A stretch of DNA of 42,416 bases from Brachybacterium tyrofermentans (GTDB lineage Bacteria > Actinomycetota > Actinomycetes > Actinomycetales > Dermabacteraceae), in the NCBI RefSeq assembly GCF_014897585.1, contig NZ_JABUXW010000030.1, forward strand, positions 1-42,416, written 5' to 3'. The translations under genes and the position numbers were made by a program. Every line of letters starts with the position of its first letter. Within the stretch, counting starts at the first letter, position 1. Positions 32,603 to 40,891 of this stretch are shown piece after piece. Below the pieces are notes generated by a model. The model saw nothing but the letters and a program-made list of their open reading frames with translations. It was not told the DNA's origin and did no database searches.

Positions 32603-34186
32603 ATGAACGTGCTCGTCACGATCGCCGAGTTCCTCGTCAACGAGATCCTCAGCGTCCCCGCCTATCTCATCGGCATCATCACCGCAATCGGCCTGATCGC
32701 CCTGCGCAAGTCCGCCGGCCAGGTCGCTGGCGGCGCCCTCAAGGCCATCCTCGGCTTCCTGCTGATCGGTGCCGGCGCCACCCTCGTCACCGCCTCCCTC
32801 GCCCCGCTGGGCACCATGATCCAGGGCGCCCTCGGCGCCCAGGGCGTGGTCCCCACCAACGAGGCCATCGCCGGCATCGCCCAGGAGGAGTTCGGCGCGC
32901 AGGTGGCATGGCTGATGATCCTCGGCTTCATCGTCGCGATCGGGCTGGCCCGCTTCACGCCGCTGCGCTATGTGTTCCTCACCGGCCACCACCTGCTGTT
33001 CATGGCCACGCTGATCACGGTGGTCATGGCCTCGGCGGGCATGCCGACCGTGGTCGTGGTGGTCCTCGGCGCGGTCCTGCTGGGCATCCTCATGGTGTCG
33101 CTGCCGGCCTTCGCCCAGCCCTGGACCCGCCGCATCACCGGGGACGACTCGATCGCGATCGGCCACTTCGGCACCGCCGGCTACATCGCCGCAGGCACCG
33201 TCGGCCGGCTCGTGGACCCCAAGGGCCGCAGCCGCTCCACCGAGGACCTCAAGGTCCCCGAGTCCCTGCGCTTCCTGCGTGACTCGATGGTCGCCACCGC
33301 CCTGTCGATGGTGCTCATGTACCTCGTCGTCGCCGTCGTCTACCTGGCACGTGCCGGGCAGGGAACCGCCTTCGACGCCTTCGAGGGCGGCGCGACCGAC
33401 GTCGGCAACTACCTCATGCAGTCCGTGACCCAGGGCCTCCAGTTCGGCATCGCCGTCGCCGTGATCCTCTTCGGCGTGCGCACGATCCTCGGCGAGCTGG
33501 TGCCCGCCTTCCAGGGCATCGCCGCCAAGGTGGTCCCCGGCGCGATCCCGGCGCTCGACGCCCCGATCGTCTTCCCCTACGCCCAGAACGCGGTGCTCAT
33601 CGGCTTCCTCTCGAGCTTCGCCGGCGGACTCGTGGGCCTGCTGGTCCTCGGCGTCTGGCTCGGCCCGGTGCTCGGGCTCGCCCTGATCCTGCCCGGCCTG
33701 GTGCCGCACTTCTTCACCGGTGGCGCGGCCGGCGTCTACGGCAATGCGACCGGCGGCCGACGCGGCGCGGTCGCCGGCGGTTTCGTCAACGGTCTGCTCG
33801 TCACCTTCCTGCCGGCGCTGCTGCTGAAGGTGCTGGGCTCCTTCGGATCGGCCAACACCACCTTCGGCGACACCGACTTCGGCTGGTTCGGCATCCTCAT
33901 CGGCTACTCGGCCCGCACCGGAGTTCTGCCCGGCATCATCCTGTTGATCGTGGTCGGCGCCGTGATCCTCGGCGGTGCCATCCTCATGCAGCGTCGCGTG
34001 GTCGACGCCGGCTGGGACCCGTCGCCGGCTCGTGCCGCCGCGGGGGCCGGGACCACGGCCGCCGTGGCCGGGGCGCCGACGGACGCCGGCTCCTCCACCG
34101 CACCTGCGGGCGCTGGCAGCAGGTCCTATCCCCGGGTCGCTCCGCCGACCGGGGCACCGACGCCTCCCCCGCCGCCCGCCGACTGA
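32603..34186 (+). CDS. ulaA: PTS ascorbate-type membrane permease IIC (UlaA family)
   Basis: The protein has 527 aa with about ten or eleven helices (EIIC UlaA/SgaT superfamily), including IGIITAIGLIALRKSAGQVA, GHFGTAGYIAAGTVGRLVDP and the PIVFPYAQNAVLIGFLSSF block. It takes up L-ascorbate or a related acid sugar with phosphorylation by the IIA-IIB protein encoded upstream. The last 60 residues are an Ala/Pro/Ser-rich cytosolic tail that is not conserved. The start at 32603 has the weak site CGGAG 9 bp before it. Terminator-like inverted pairs follow beyond the stop but are weak. Confidence 0.93.
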   Translation: MNVLVTIAEFLVNEILSVPAYLIGIITAIGLIALRKSAGQVAGGALKAILGFLLIGAGATLVTASLAPLGTMIQGALGAQGVVPTNEAIAGIAQEEFGAQVAWLMILGFIVAIGLARFTPLRYVFLTGHHLLFMATLITVVMASAGMPTVVVVVLGAVLLGILMVSLPAFAQPWTRRITGDDSIAIGHFGTAGYIAAGTVGRLVDPKGRSRSTEDLKVPESLRFLRDSMVATALSMVLMYLVVAVVYLARAGQGTAFDAFEGGATDVGNYLMQSVTQGLQFGIAVAVILFGVRTILGELVPAFQGIAAKVVPGAIPALDAPIVFPYAQNAVLIGFLSSFAGGLVGLLVLGVWLGPVLGLALILPGLVPHFFTGGAAGVYGNATGGRRGAVAGGFVNGLLVTFLPALLLKVLGSFGSANTTFGDTDFGWFGILIGYSARTGVLPGIILLIVVGAVILGGAILMQRRVVDAGWDPSPARAAAGAGTTAAVAGAPTDAGSSTAPAGAGSRSYPRVAPPTGAPTPPPPPAD

Positions 34187-34461
34187 TGTCGACGGCCGCC
34201 GGCTGAGGCAGGCCGGTCTGCGGGCGGGCCCCGAGGACGAGTATCATCCGGGCACGATGTGCGGCCGCCCACCCGTCCCGGCCGCGCACCATCGGCCTTC
34301 GCACGGGCGCGAGACCCGCTGACCGTGCGCCGTCCCGGCGTCCTGCCGGGTCCGCCCTGCCCGTTTCCCCGAGCTCCCCCGAGCTCCCCCTCAAGCCCCC
34401 GCTCCTCGGCGCGATCCGGGGGGAGCAACCCTTTCCGCGCAAGCCTTCGGAGGCGACACCT
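34187..34461 (+). promoter_or_regulatory. metP upstream region with a possible structured leader
   Basis: This 275-bp region has no gene I support. A TATCAT at 34242-34247 could be a -10 element, which would leave a leader of about 200 bases before the metP TTG. Two hairpins are visible in it: CGCACGG/CCGTGCG (34300-34306, 34323-34329) and CCCGGC-GTCCT-GCCGGG (34334-34350). The repeat CCCCGAGCTC occurs near 34370-34390. This could be a regulatory leader or simply the ulaA terminator region; I recognise no riboswitch class. Confidence 0.35.
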
Positions 34462-36105
34462 TTGAGCGCAACATCCCCCTCCCCTGCCGCACCGGCCTCG
34501 AGCGCCGACCGCGGGGCCTTCTCCGGACGCACCGCGTTCATCTTCGCGGCCATCGGCTCCGCAGTGGGCCTCGGCAACATCTGGCGCTTCCCCGCAGTGG
34601 CCTACGAGAACGGCGGCGGCGCGTTCATCCTGCCGTATCTCGTCGCCCTGCTCAGTGCCGGCATCCCCCTGCTGTTCCTCGACTACGCGATCGGCCACCG
34701 CTGGCGCGGCTCCGCGCCGATGGCGTGGCGTCGCTTCAGGCGCTGGACCGAGTTCATCGGCTGGTGGCAGGTGCTGATCGCGCTGATCATCGCCCTGTAC
34801 TACGCGCTGATCCTGGCCTGGGCCACGAACTACACGATCTTCTCCTTCGACCAGCGCTGGGGCGATGACGCTGCCGGCTTCTTCGGGGAGTACACCCAGG
34901 CCCTCGGCGGCGCCGACGCCACGATCTCCTTCGACATCGTGCCCGCCGTGCTGATCTCCATGATCGTCGTGTGGCTGGCCGTCATCGTCGTCATGTCGCT
35001 CGGTGTGCAGAAGGGCATCTCCGCCAGCTCCGTGGTGTTCATCCCGCTGCTGGTGATCATGTTCGTGATCCTCGTGGTGAGGGCCCTGTTCCTCCCGGGC
35101 GCGATCGACGGCCTCGACGCCCTCTTCAAGCCCAACTGGGAGGCGCTGCTGGACGCGAAGGTGTGGATCGCGGCCTACGGGCAGATCTTCTTCTCGCTGT
35201 CCGTGGCCTTCGGCATCATGCTCACCTACTCCTCGTACCTGAAGAAGAAGACCGACCTCACCGGCTCCGGTCTGGTGGTCGGCTTCGCGAACTCGAGCTT
35301 CGAGATCCTCGCCGGGATCGGCGTGTTCTCGGCGCTGGGCTTCATGGCGCAGGCGCAGGGCGTCGCGATCGACGAGGTCGTGACCGACGGCGTGGGGCTC
35401 GCCTTCATCGCCTTCCCGACGATCATCAGCGAGGCGCCTGCCGGCGCCGTCATCGGCGTGCTGTTCTTCGGCTCGCTGGTGCTGGCCGGCTTCACCTCGC
35501 TGATCTCGATCGTCGAGGTGGTCATCGCCGCGATCCAGGACAAGTTCGGCTTCGCCCGCATCCCTGCCACGCTGTGGGTGTGCATCCCGCTCGCCGTGGT
35601 CTCCACGGCGCTGTTCTCCACCACCATGGGTCTGCCGCTGCTGGACGTGCTGGACAAGTGGGCCAACGAGTACGGCATCGTCGCCGCCGCCCTCGTCTCC
35701 ACGATCATCGTCACCTACGTGGTGCGGGGCCTGCCCACGCTGCGCGATCACCTCAACGTCAAGGGCACCTTCCCGATCCGCACCTGGTGGATCGTGTGCG
35801 TGGGCGGCATCGCCCCGATCGTGCTCGGCGCCTCACTGGTCCTCAGCACGATCGACCTGCTCACGGCTCCGACGACATACGGGGAATACCCGGGCTGGTT
35901 CGTGTTCGTCTTCGGGTGGCTGATGGCGATCGGCCTCGTGGTCGTGGCGATCGGGCTGTCGCTGATCCCGTGGCCCGCCAGGTCGAACCTGTTCAAGGAC
36001 GACTCCGACGGCGACCCGGTCGCCCCCGAGGTCGTGGCCGGCAAGGGCCTGGTCTCCACCCCGGAGGCCACCACTCCCCACGAGCTGCGGTCTGCCCAGT
36101 GGTGA
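34462..36105 (+). CDS. metP: Sodium-dependent methionine/alanine importer (NSS family), MetP
   Basis: The protein has 547 aa and the neurotransmitter-sodium-symporter fold (about 11-12 helices). The family signature AAIGSAVGLGNIWRFPAVAY at helix 1 carries substrate and sodium ligands, followed by ENGGGAFILPYL. Helix 6-8 regions include FFSLSVAFGIMLTYSSYL. The MetP assignment rests on the tiny MetS-like gene directly downstream, the arrangement known for the Corynebacterium glutamicum methionine/alanine importer. The start is TTG at 34462 with TTCGGAGG 8-15 bp before it, no better start existing. The tail (EVVAGKGLVSTPE) is cytosolic. Confidence 0.9.
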   Translation: MSATSPSPAAPASSADRGAFSGRTAFIFAAIGSAVGLGNIWRFPAVAYENGGGAFILPYLVALLSAGIPLLFLDYAIGHRWRGSAPMAWRRFRRWTEFIGWWQVLIALIIALYYALILAWATNYTIFSFDQRWGDDAAGFFGEYTQALGGADATISFDIVPAVLISMIVVWLAVIVVMSLGVQKGISASSVVFIPLLVIMFVILVVRALFLPGAIDGLDALFKPNWEALLDAKVWIAAYGQIFFSLSVAFGIMLTYSSYLKKKTDLTGSGLVVGFANSSFEILAGIGVFSALGFMAQAQGVAIDEVVTDGVGLAFIAFPTIISEAPAGAVIGVLFFGSLVLAGFTSLISIVEVVIAAIQDKFGFARIPATLWVCIPLAVVSTALFSTTMGLPLLDVLDKWANEYGIVAAALVSTIIVTYVVRGLPTLRDHLNVKGTFPIRTWWIVCVGGIAPIVLGASLVLSTIDLLTAPTTYGEYPGWFVFVFGWLMAIGLVVVAIGLSLIPWPARSNLFKDDSDGDPVAPEVVAGKGLVSTPEATTPHELRSAQW

Positions 36106-36181
36106 GCACCGCCCCGCAGCAGATCCCGTCGGCACCACTGACCCCGTCGATCTCGTCGATCCCCCTCAGCAAGGAGTGACC

Positions 36182-36289
36182 ATGTCCGTCTCCGCCATCG
36201 TCATGATGTCCATCGCGATCATCACCGTCTGGGGCGGCCTCGTCGCCGCCGTCGTCAACATCGTCCGTCACCCCGAGAAGGACGACTGA
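36182..36289 (+). CDS. metS: MetS-like small subunit of the NSS importer (35 aa)
   Basis: This short gene encodes a 35-residue protein: MSVSAIVMMSIAIITVWGG, then LVAAVVNIVRHPEKDD. It has one membrane helix with a Trp-Gly-Gly kink and a charged end, matching the MetS/MetP small-subunit family. AAGGAG at 36171-36175 lies 6 bp before the ATG. In C. glutamicum MetS is needed for MetP transport of methionine and alanine. The spacing of 76 bp from metP and shared strand support one operon. Confidence 0.9.
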   Translation: MSVSAIVMMSIAIITVWGGLVAAVVNIVRHPEKDD

Positions 36290-36378
36290 CCCCACCGGCG
36301 ACGCCCGCCCGTCGGGCACGCCGTACGCAGCACGCACCTAGCACCGCCCGTCCTTCCGGGCCCGCCCAGTTCTGCCGA

Positions 36379-36416
36379 CCAGAGGACCGCTCCGCCCCCG
36401 CGGATCGGTCCTCTGG
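36379..36416 (+). terminator. Hairpin after metPS, probable terminator
   Basis: CCAGAGGACCG (36379-36389) pairs perfectly with CGGTCCTCTGG (36406-36416) around a 16-base GC-rich loop. It lies 90 bp after metS. There is no T-run, so it may be a Rho-assisted or weak intrinsic terminator. Confidence 0.6.
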
Positions 36417-36455
36417 CCGTAGTACTGGCATCGCACGGCGGCCGCACCCGCACCC

Positions 36456-36482
36456 GCCGCCATCGCCGCCATCGCCGCCATC
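36456..36482. repeat. 9-bp tandem repeat (GCCGCCATC), three copies
   Basis: Three perfect GCCGCCATC units, in non-coding sequence upstream of the flavin reductase gene. Unlike the other 9-bp arrays in this window, it is not in a gene that I can support. Confidence 0.85.
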
Positions 36483-36622
36483 GCGCACTCAAGTCTTCCG
36501 CCGTCACATTCATGGCGGCACGACGGCTCGGCCCGTTAGGTTCGCTCCTGTCACCGCACGCACCGCACGCACCGCGTGGACCATGGAGCCCCCGGGCCGA
36601 ACAACTTCGAGGAGGACACCTC

Positions 36623-37150
36623 ATGTCGTCCGACGCCACGACCAGCGCCACTGCCGCAAGCGCCGACGGCGCCCTGGATCGCGCGACCTTCGCCGATCTC
36701 TTCCGCCGCCACCCCGCCGGCGTCGCCGTCGTCACGCTGACCGACGGGACCCGACCCCTCGGATTCACAGCGACGTCCGTGATCTCCGTGTCCGCGCAGC
36801 CTGCCGTGCTCGCGTTCTCCATCAACGACACGTCGTCCTCGTGGCCGGCGCTCAGCCAGGCCGAGACGGTCACGGTGAATCTGCTGGCCGCGGACCAGCG
36901 CCAGGTCTCCACCGTGTTCGCGACCTCGGGGATCGACCGCTTCGCCCAGGTCGACTGGCATCAGCTTCCCACCGGCGAGCCGATCCTCGAGGGCACCGCC
37001 GGGTGGATCAGCGGCCGGATCCTGGAACGCGTGCCGGCCGGCGGCAGCCACCTCGTGATCGTCGCCGCGGATCGTGCGGAGATCGCGAACGACGAGCCGC
37101 TGGTCTACCGCAACCGCACGTACCATCAGCTCCTCGAGTACGAGATCTGA
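36623..37150 (+). CDS. Flavin reductase-like domain protein (FMN-binding)
   Basis: The protein has 175 aa. The flavin reductase split barrel spans about 25-172: FRRHPAGVAVVTL, LGFTATSVISVSAQPAVLAFSIND near the FMN site, TVTVNLLAADQ, and the final LVYRNRTYHQLLEYEI (each under the family's usual spacing). It supplies reduced flavin to a monooxygenase or acts as an independent NAD(P)H:flavin reductase; no partner oxygenase is adjacent. The ATG at 36623 follows GAGGAGG (36609-36615). Confidence 0.88.
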   Translation: MSSDATTSATAASADGALDRATFADLFRRHPAGVAVVTLTDGTRPLGFTATSVISVSAQPAVLAFSINDTSSSWPALSQAETVTVNLLAADQRQVSTVFATSGIDRFAQVDWHQLPTGEPILEGTAGWISGRILERVPAGGSHLVIVAADRAEIANDEPLVYRNRTYHQLLEYEI

Positions 37151-37232
37151 GCCGGCCGATGGCGCGATCCGATGGGCCATGCCCGCCTCGGCGAGGGGCG
37201 AGTGTGACCTGCGCCCGCTCGGTTCGCACCAC

Positions 37233-37262
37233 CCCTGGGTGTCAGGTACGCTGATGCCTGCT
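37233..37262 (+). promoter_or_regulatory. Candidate promoter of the tRNA-Ser gene
   Basis: TTCGCA (37233-37238) and TACGCT (37257-37262) are separated by 18 bases and end 12 bp before the tRNA. The match to sigma-70 consensus is partial, but the position suits a short-leader tRNA transcript. Confidence 0.4.
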
Positions 37263-37274
37263 CTTACGAGCGCT

Positions 37275-37359
37275 GGAGGATTCGCCTAGCGGCCTATGGC
37301 GCACGCCTGGAACGCGTGTTGGGTTAACGCCCTCAGGGGTTCAAATCCCCTATCCTCCG
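37275..37359 (+). tRNA. tRNA-Ser (anticodon GGA)
   Basis: The acceptor arms GGAGGAT and ATCCTCC (37352-37358) pair, with G37359 as discriminator, the usual base for serine tRNA. The anticodon stem CACGC/GCGTG (37302-37306, 37314-37318) closes the loop CTGGAAC, giving anticodon GGA at 37309-37311, reading UCC and UCU. A long variable arm around GGGTTAACGCCC marks a class II tRNA, as required for Ser. The T arm is GGGG-TTCAAAT-CCCC. CCA is not encoded (CCG follows). Confidence 0.97.
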
Positions 37360-37365
37360 CCGAAG

Positions 37366-37398
37366 AAATGCCCCTCACCTGCCAGTGAGGGGCATTTT
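37366..37398 (+). terminator. Intrinsic terminator of the tRNA-Ser gene
   Basis: AAATGCCCCTCAC (37366-37378) and GTGAGGGGCATTT (37385-37397) form a perfect 13-bp stem with the 6-base loop CTGCCA, then T. A strong GC stem with an A/T-rich base is a good intrinsic terminator and could also serve the converging radical SAM gene on the other strand. Confidence 0.93.
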
Positions 37399-37461
37399 CG
37401 TATCCCACTGCCTCCGAACATCCGCTCGTCTCAGAGCAGCCTCTCAGAACGCGCGTACTTC

Positions 37462-38523
37462 TCAGAACAGAGAGGGCTGAGGGACCAGGTCCAGCGCAGC
37501 CGGTGCGGGCCGCACTCTGCCGGCCCGGGCGACCTTGCCGGCGGCGGCTCGTCGCTGCTCGGGCTGATCCTCGTCCTCGTGGACCTCCAGGCCGTGGCGC
37601 TGCAGCAGCGGCCGCACCCGCTGGGACAGGTTCCTGCGATAGCTCGCCGGTGCGTAGGACTCCCGGCCGTAGAAACGCTGATATCCGGTGGCGAGCTCGG
37701 GATGCTCCCGCTCGATCCACTGGAGGAACCACTCCTTCGCGCCCGGCCGCAGGTGCAGCGCCCCGAAGACGACGCGCTCCGCACCAGCCGCGGCGATCTG
37801 CGCGAGGGCTTCGTCGAGCTGGGCGTCGGAGTCGGTCAGCCACGGCATGATCGGCATGAGGAACACGGTGACGCGGAAGCCGGCGTCGGCCGCGGCGCGC
37901 ACGGTCGCGAGCCGCGCGGCGGTGGTCGGCGTGCCCGGCTCGATCGCCTTCTGCAGGTCGTCGTCGAAGACGGCGATCGACATCGAGAGGTCCACCGGGA
38001 CCCGCTGCGCGGCCGTCGTCAGGAGCGGGAGGTCCCGCCGCAGCAGGGTGCCCTTGGTGAGGATCGAGATCGGTGCGCCGCTGTCGGCGAGGGCGGAGAT
38101 GATCCCGGGCATGAGCCCGTAGCGCCCTTCGGCGCGCTGATACGGATCGGTATTGGTGCCCAGTGCCACGAGTTCGCGGTTCCAGGAGCGCTTGGCGAGC
38201 TCGGCGCGCAGCACCTCGGCGACGTTGACCTTCACGATGACCTGCTGGTCGAAGTCGGCGCCCGCGTCGAGGTCGAGATAGTTGTGCGTGCTGCGGGCGA
38301 AGCAGTAGACGCAGGCGTGGGAGCAGCCGCGATACGGATTGACGCTCCAGTCGAAGGGCATCGAGCTCGAGGCGGGCACGCGGTTCAGCGCCGATTTCGC
38401 CGTCACCTCGTGGAAGGTGACGCCCTGGAACTCCGGGGTGCGCACGCTGCGCACCAGTCCCTTCATCCCGAGCAGGGCCTGGGAGCGCTGCTCACCGTCG
38501 ATCGCCTGTCCACTCCATCGCAT
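37462..38523 (-). CDS. Rv2578c-family radical SAM protein, probably damage-induced
   Basis: The protein has 353 aa. The iron-sulfur cluster motif is GCSHACVYCFARS: Cys67, Cys71 and Cys74 (CX3CX2C), binding a [4Fe-4S] cluster and SAM. VALGTNTDPYQRAEGRYGL and the later MPIMPWLTDSDAQLDEALAQI fit the Rv2578c branch, which is related to spore photoproduct lyase and unknown in reaction. An SOS box sits 9 bp before the start (38533-38548), so DNA-damage control is likely. The start at 38521-38523 precedes the conserved MRWSGQ opening. The C-terminal tail is Ala/Arg/Pro-rich and less conserved. Confidence 0.9.
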   Translation of the reverse strand: MRWSGQAIDGEQRSQALLGMKGLVRSVRTPEFQGVTFHEVTAKSALNRVPASSSMPFDWSVNPYRGCSHACVYCFARSTHNYLDLDAGADFDQQVIVKVNVAEVLRAELAKRSWNRELVALGTNTDPYQRAEGRYGLMPGIISALADSGAPISILTKGTLLRRDLPLLTTAAQRVPVDLSMSIAVFDDDLQKAIEPGTPTTAARLATVRAAADAGFRVTVFLMPIMPWLTDSDAQLDEALAQIAAAGAERVVFGALHLRPGAKEWFLQWIEREHPELATGYQRFYGRESYAPASYRRNLSQRVRPLLQRHGLEVHEDEDQPEQRRAAAGKVARAGRVRPAPAALDLVPQPSLF

Positions 38524-38532
38524 ACCGCTCAG

Positions 38533-38548
38533 TCGAACGTCTGTTCGA
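38533..38548 (-). promoter_or_regulatory. LexA (SOS) box upstream of the radical SAM gene
   Basis: TCGAACGTCTGTTCGA is a perfect TCGAAC-N4-GTTCGA palindrome, the consensus LexA site of mycobacteria and related actinobacteria. On the minus strand, TTGACA (38559-38554) ends 5 bp before it, so LexA would block the promoter directly. It lies 9 bp before the radical SAM start codon. Confidence 0.88.
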
Positions 38549-38797
38549 TCTTTTGTCAAGGCGGCGCGCACGCATCATGGGTGGGGGCCGACGGGCGCCA
38601 CCTCGTGACCGCATCGGGACCTCCTGCCTCGATCCTGATGAAGGCCCACGTCAGCAGGGCGGAGCGGCCCGATTCGTGCGCTCCGGGAGGGCCGGCGCCG
38701 GCCGTTCCGCAGTGCTGAGCCCACAGTTCCCCTACCCGTTGCGTCATCCCCGGATATCCTGCGATCTGCAACAACCGGGGAACGCAAGGGGGAACGC

Positions 38798-40084
38798 ATG
38801 TCGGGCACAGGGGACCGCGCGCCGCATGACGGGTCACCGGGGTACGGGGGCGGCAGCAACCGTGATCAGCCGCAGGGCTGGGGCGGGCAGGGCGTCGATC
38901 CCGACGCGACCCACCAGGCGTGGAGAGCGGACCAGCCCCACCCGAACGCTCACCCCGGCGCCTCCCCGTACAACGCATCGTCCCCTGCTCCGCAGTACAA
39001 CGGACAGCTCGGCGCCTCCCCACAGGGCGGGCCGGGCGGACCGATGGGCCCGGGCGGCCCACCGGGCACCGTCGGACCCACCGGGCAGCAGGCCCCGGGG
39101 CGACAGCCGTCCCCCGGACGTCGCTGGGCGCTGATCGCGGTCGCCTTCGGCTGCATCGCCATGCTGCTGCTCGTGATCGGCGGAGGCGTCCTCTACCTCA
39201 CGCTCCAGCGCGGCGGCGAGCCCGACTCCCCCGGCGCCGCCCCGTCGGACCCCGAATCGACGTCGACGCAGCCCGAGGAGACCGACTTCTCGACGGACCC
39301 GGCGGAGTCGACATTCGTCGGGATCTCCCCGCTCGACACCGTGGAGGGCGACGCCGAGGACGTCTGGGCGGTCATGGCCAACAACCCGCTGACCACGGGG
39401 TCCCTGCCCGACATCAGCAGCTGCGAGATCCCCGAGACGCCTGTCGAGCAGACCGTGGAGGAGCTGCAGGCCACCCTCGACGCCGCCAACGACTGCCTGA
39501 ACTTCCTGTGGTCCAGCGCGAGCTCCGACCGCGGACTGCCCTGGGACGGGCCGTCGGTCCAGGTCTACACCTACCCGGACATCCCCAGCTCCCCCTGTGA
39601 GCCGGACTCCTTCGAGGAGGACTTCCCGCGGGTCTGCAATCTCGACTTCACCATCTACTGGCCCGCGGGGTACGGCACCGGAGCCGAGCAGACCGATCCC
39701 GCCGCAGTGCCGGGCGCCTATGCGTGGGACCTCTCGTACCTGTACATGAACACGTTGACCTGGAACAGCTCGCTGGCGTTCTACTTCAACGCGCTCGACG
39801 AGAAGCTCGCGGACGATCCGGAGCGCGCCGAGGAGGCCTGGCGCCGCTACAACCTGCAGATGCGCTGCCTCGCGGCGGCCTCGACCATGCAGCTGCCCGC
39901 GGAGGCGCAGCCCACGCCGGAGATGATCGAGACCCTGCTCGACGAGTCGACCTGGCCCACGGAGGACGAGCCCCACAGCCTCGAACCGGCGTCCCGCGTG
40001 CGATGGTTGACGGTCGGCTTCGAGTCGGACGGCGACGTCGCCCAGTGCAACACCTGGCTCGCGCCGTCGGATCAGGTGGCGTGA
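38798..40084 (+). CDS. Membrane-anchored extracellular protein, distant neutral-metallopeptidase-like (unverified)
   Basis: The protein has 428 aa. Residues 1-108 are Gly/Pro/Gln-rich and disordered, a helix RRWALIAVAFGCIAMLLLVI and further residues (about 108-135) form one membrane anchor, and a Ser/Thr/Asp/Glu-rich stalk leads to a C-terminal domain (about 170-428), placed outside. That domain has six or more Cys, and the motif YNLQMRCLAAASTM resembles the LQADCxAGxW segment of neutral zinc metallopeptidases (YpfJ type), but no HExxH is present, so it is at most an inactive relative. AAGGGGGAACGC precedes the ATG. No clear neighbour link. Confidence 0.7.
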   Translation: MSGTGDRAPHDGSPGYGGGSNRDQPQGWGGQGVDPDATHQAWRADQPHPNAHPGASPYNASSPAPQYNGQLGASPQGGPGGPMGPGGPPGTVGPTGQQAPGRQPSPGRRWALIAVAFGCIAMLLLVIGGGVLYLTLQRGGEPDSPGAAPSDPESTSTQPEETDFSTDPAESTFVGISPLDTVEGDAEDVWAVMANNPLTTGSLPDISSCEIPETPVEQTVEELQATLDAANDCLNFLWSSASSDRGLPWDGPSVQVYTYPDIPSSPCEPDSFEEDFPRVCNLDFTIYWPAGYGTGAEQTDPAAVPGAYAWDLSYLYMNTLTWNSSLAFYFNALDEKLADDPERAEEAWRRYNLQMRCLAAASTMQLPAEAQPTPEMIETLLDESTWPTEDEPHSLEPASRVRWLTVGFESDGDVAQCNTWLAPSDQVA

Positions 40085-40119
40085 TCTCGCCAGGCGCGAC
40101 ACCCCACTAACCTGAGGCC

Positions 40120-40749
40120 ATGGTGCAGCCCTCGAGCCCGAATCCGGCCACGAATCCGGCCACGCCCCCAGCCCCAGCCCCAGCCCCAGCCCCAGCCCAG
40201 TCCGCTCCGCGCGGCCCCCGGACCGATGCGCTGTACGTCGCCCGCGTGGACAACGTCGGCGGCACCTCCGGCCAGGTGCGTGTGCACGACGGACCCGCTG
40301 CTCTCGCCGCGGAGGATCCCGCCGCAGCGCGCCCCGACTCCGGGCGTCCTGCCGCAGAGGTGCCCGCGAGAACCCCGTCGGCCCCCGAGGTCTCGCTCCC
40401 CACGGGCGGGCCGACGACGCCCGCTCGCGGGTTCAACCCCGAGCAGTTCCTCGCCATGGCCTGGAGCACGTGCCTCGGCGAGACGCTGCGCGTGGTCCTC
40501 TCCGAGCACGGCCTGCCCCACGACAGCCATGTGAGCGTCGAGGTCGGCCTGCACCGCGACCCGTCGGGCGGGTACCTCTTCGCGCCCCGAGCCCTGGTCA
40601 CGATCGACGCGATGGCGGCCGACGAGGCACAGCCGCTCCTCGAGGCCGCCCACGCCCGCTGCCCCGTCTCGAAGCTGCTGCGCGGCCCGGACGAGCCGGT
40701 CGTCGAGCTCCACGAGTCCGCAGACGCCGGGGAGTCCGCTCAGGGCTGA
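40120..40749 (+). CDS. OsmC/Ohr-family peroxide-detoxifying protein
   Basis: The protein has 209 aa. After a Pro/Ala-rich N-terminus (1-35), the OsmC fold has two Cys: FLAMAWSTCLGETL (Cys118, peroxidatic) and AHARCPVSKLL (Cys181, resolving). Such proteins reduce organic hydroperoxides using thiols. The N-terminal extension contains six-base repeats encoding Pro-Ala runs and is not part of the fold; the first 20 residues may be non-functional sequence. The ATG at 40120 has a weak ribosome site; GTG at 40123 is an alternative. No OhrR regulator is adjacent. Confidence 0.88.
   Translation: MVQPSSPNPATNPATPPAPAPAPAPAQSAPRGPRTDALYVARVDNVGGTSGQVRVHDGPAALAAEDPAAARPDSGRPAAEVPARTPSAPEVSLPTGGPTTPARGFNPEQFLAMAWSTCLGETLRVVLSEHGLPHDSHVSVEVGLHRDPSGGYLFAPRALVTIDAMAADEAQPLLEAAHARCPVSKLLRGPDEPVVELHESADAGESAQG
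40166..40200. repeat. Hexanucleotide repeat (CCCCAG) in the OsmC gene
   Basis: Five perfect CCCCAG units plus CCCAG encode alternating Pro-Ala residues near 16-27. Directly before it the 12-bp word CGAATCCGGCCA is repeated twice (40139-40162). Both unit lengths keep the frame. Confidence 0.92.
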
Positions 40750-40891
40750 GGTCGACGTGATGCAGCACATAGCCTCCTGACCAGCGCGCTCGGTACGCTG
40801 AGAGAACCCTTTCGAGCCGCCTCGCCACGGTCCTCCGACCCCGGTCCTCCGATCCCGGCGCACGGCTCGACCCTCCCCCTCGTGAGAGCCG

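Larger units (their letters stand above)
36290..36622. other. Intergenic region after metS with terminator and short repeat
   Basis: The 333-bp gap holds a terminator-like hairpin (36379-36416) and three GCCGCCATC units (36456-36482), then the flavin reductase leader. An ATG at 36512, in frame with the flavin reductase, lacks a ribosome site, so the extra sequence is not coding. Confidence 0.6.

Noticed and set aside
36512..36622. Earlier start of the flavin reductase at 36512
   Set aside because: No ribosome site, and the segment is Pro/His/Arg-rich; ATG 36623 has GAGGAGG in front.
40750..40891. SAM riboswitch or T-box upstream of metN
   Set aside because: No recognisable conserved core; only a short GC-rich leader with weak promoter-like elements.
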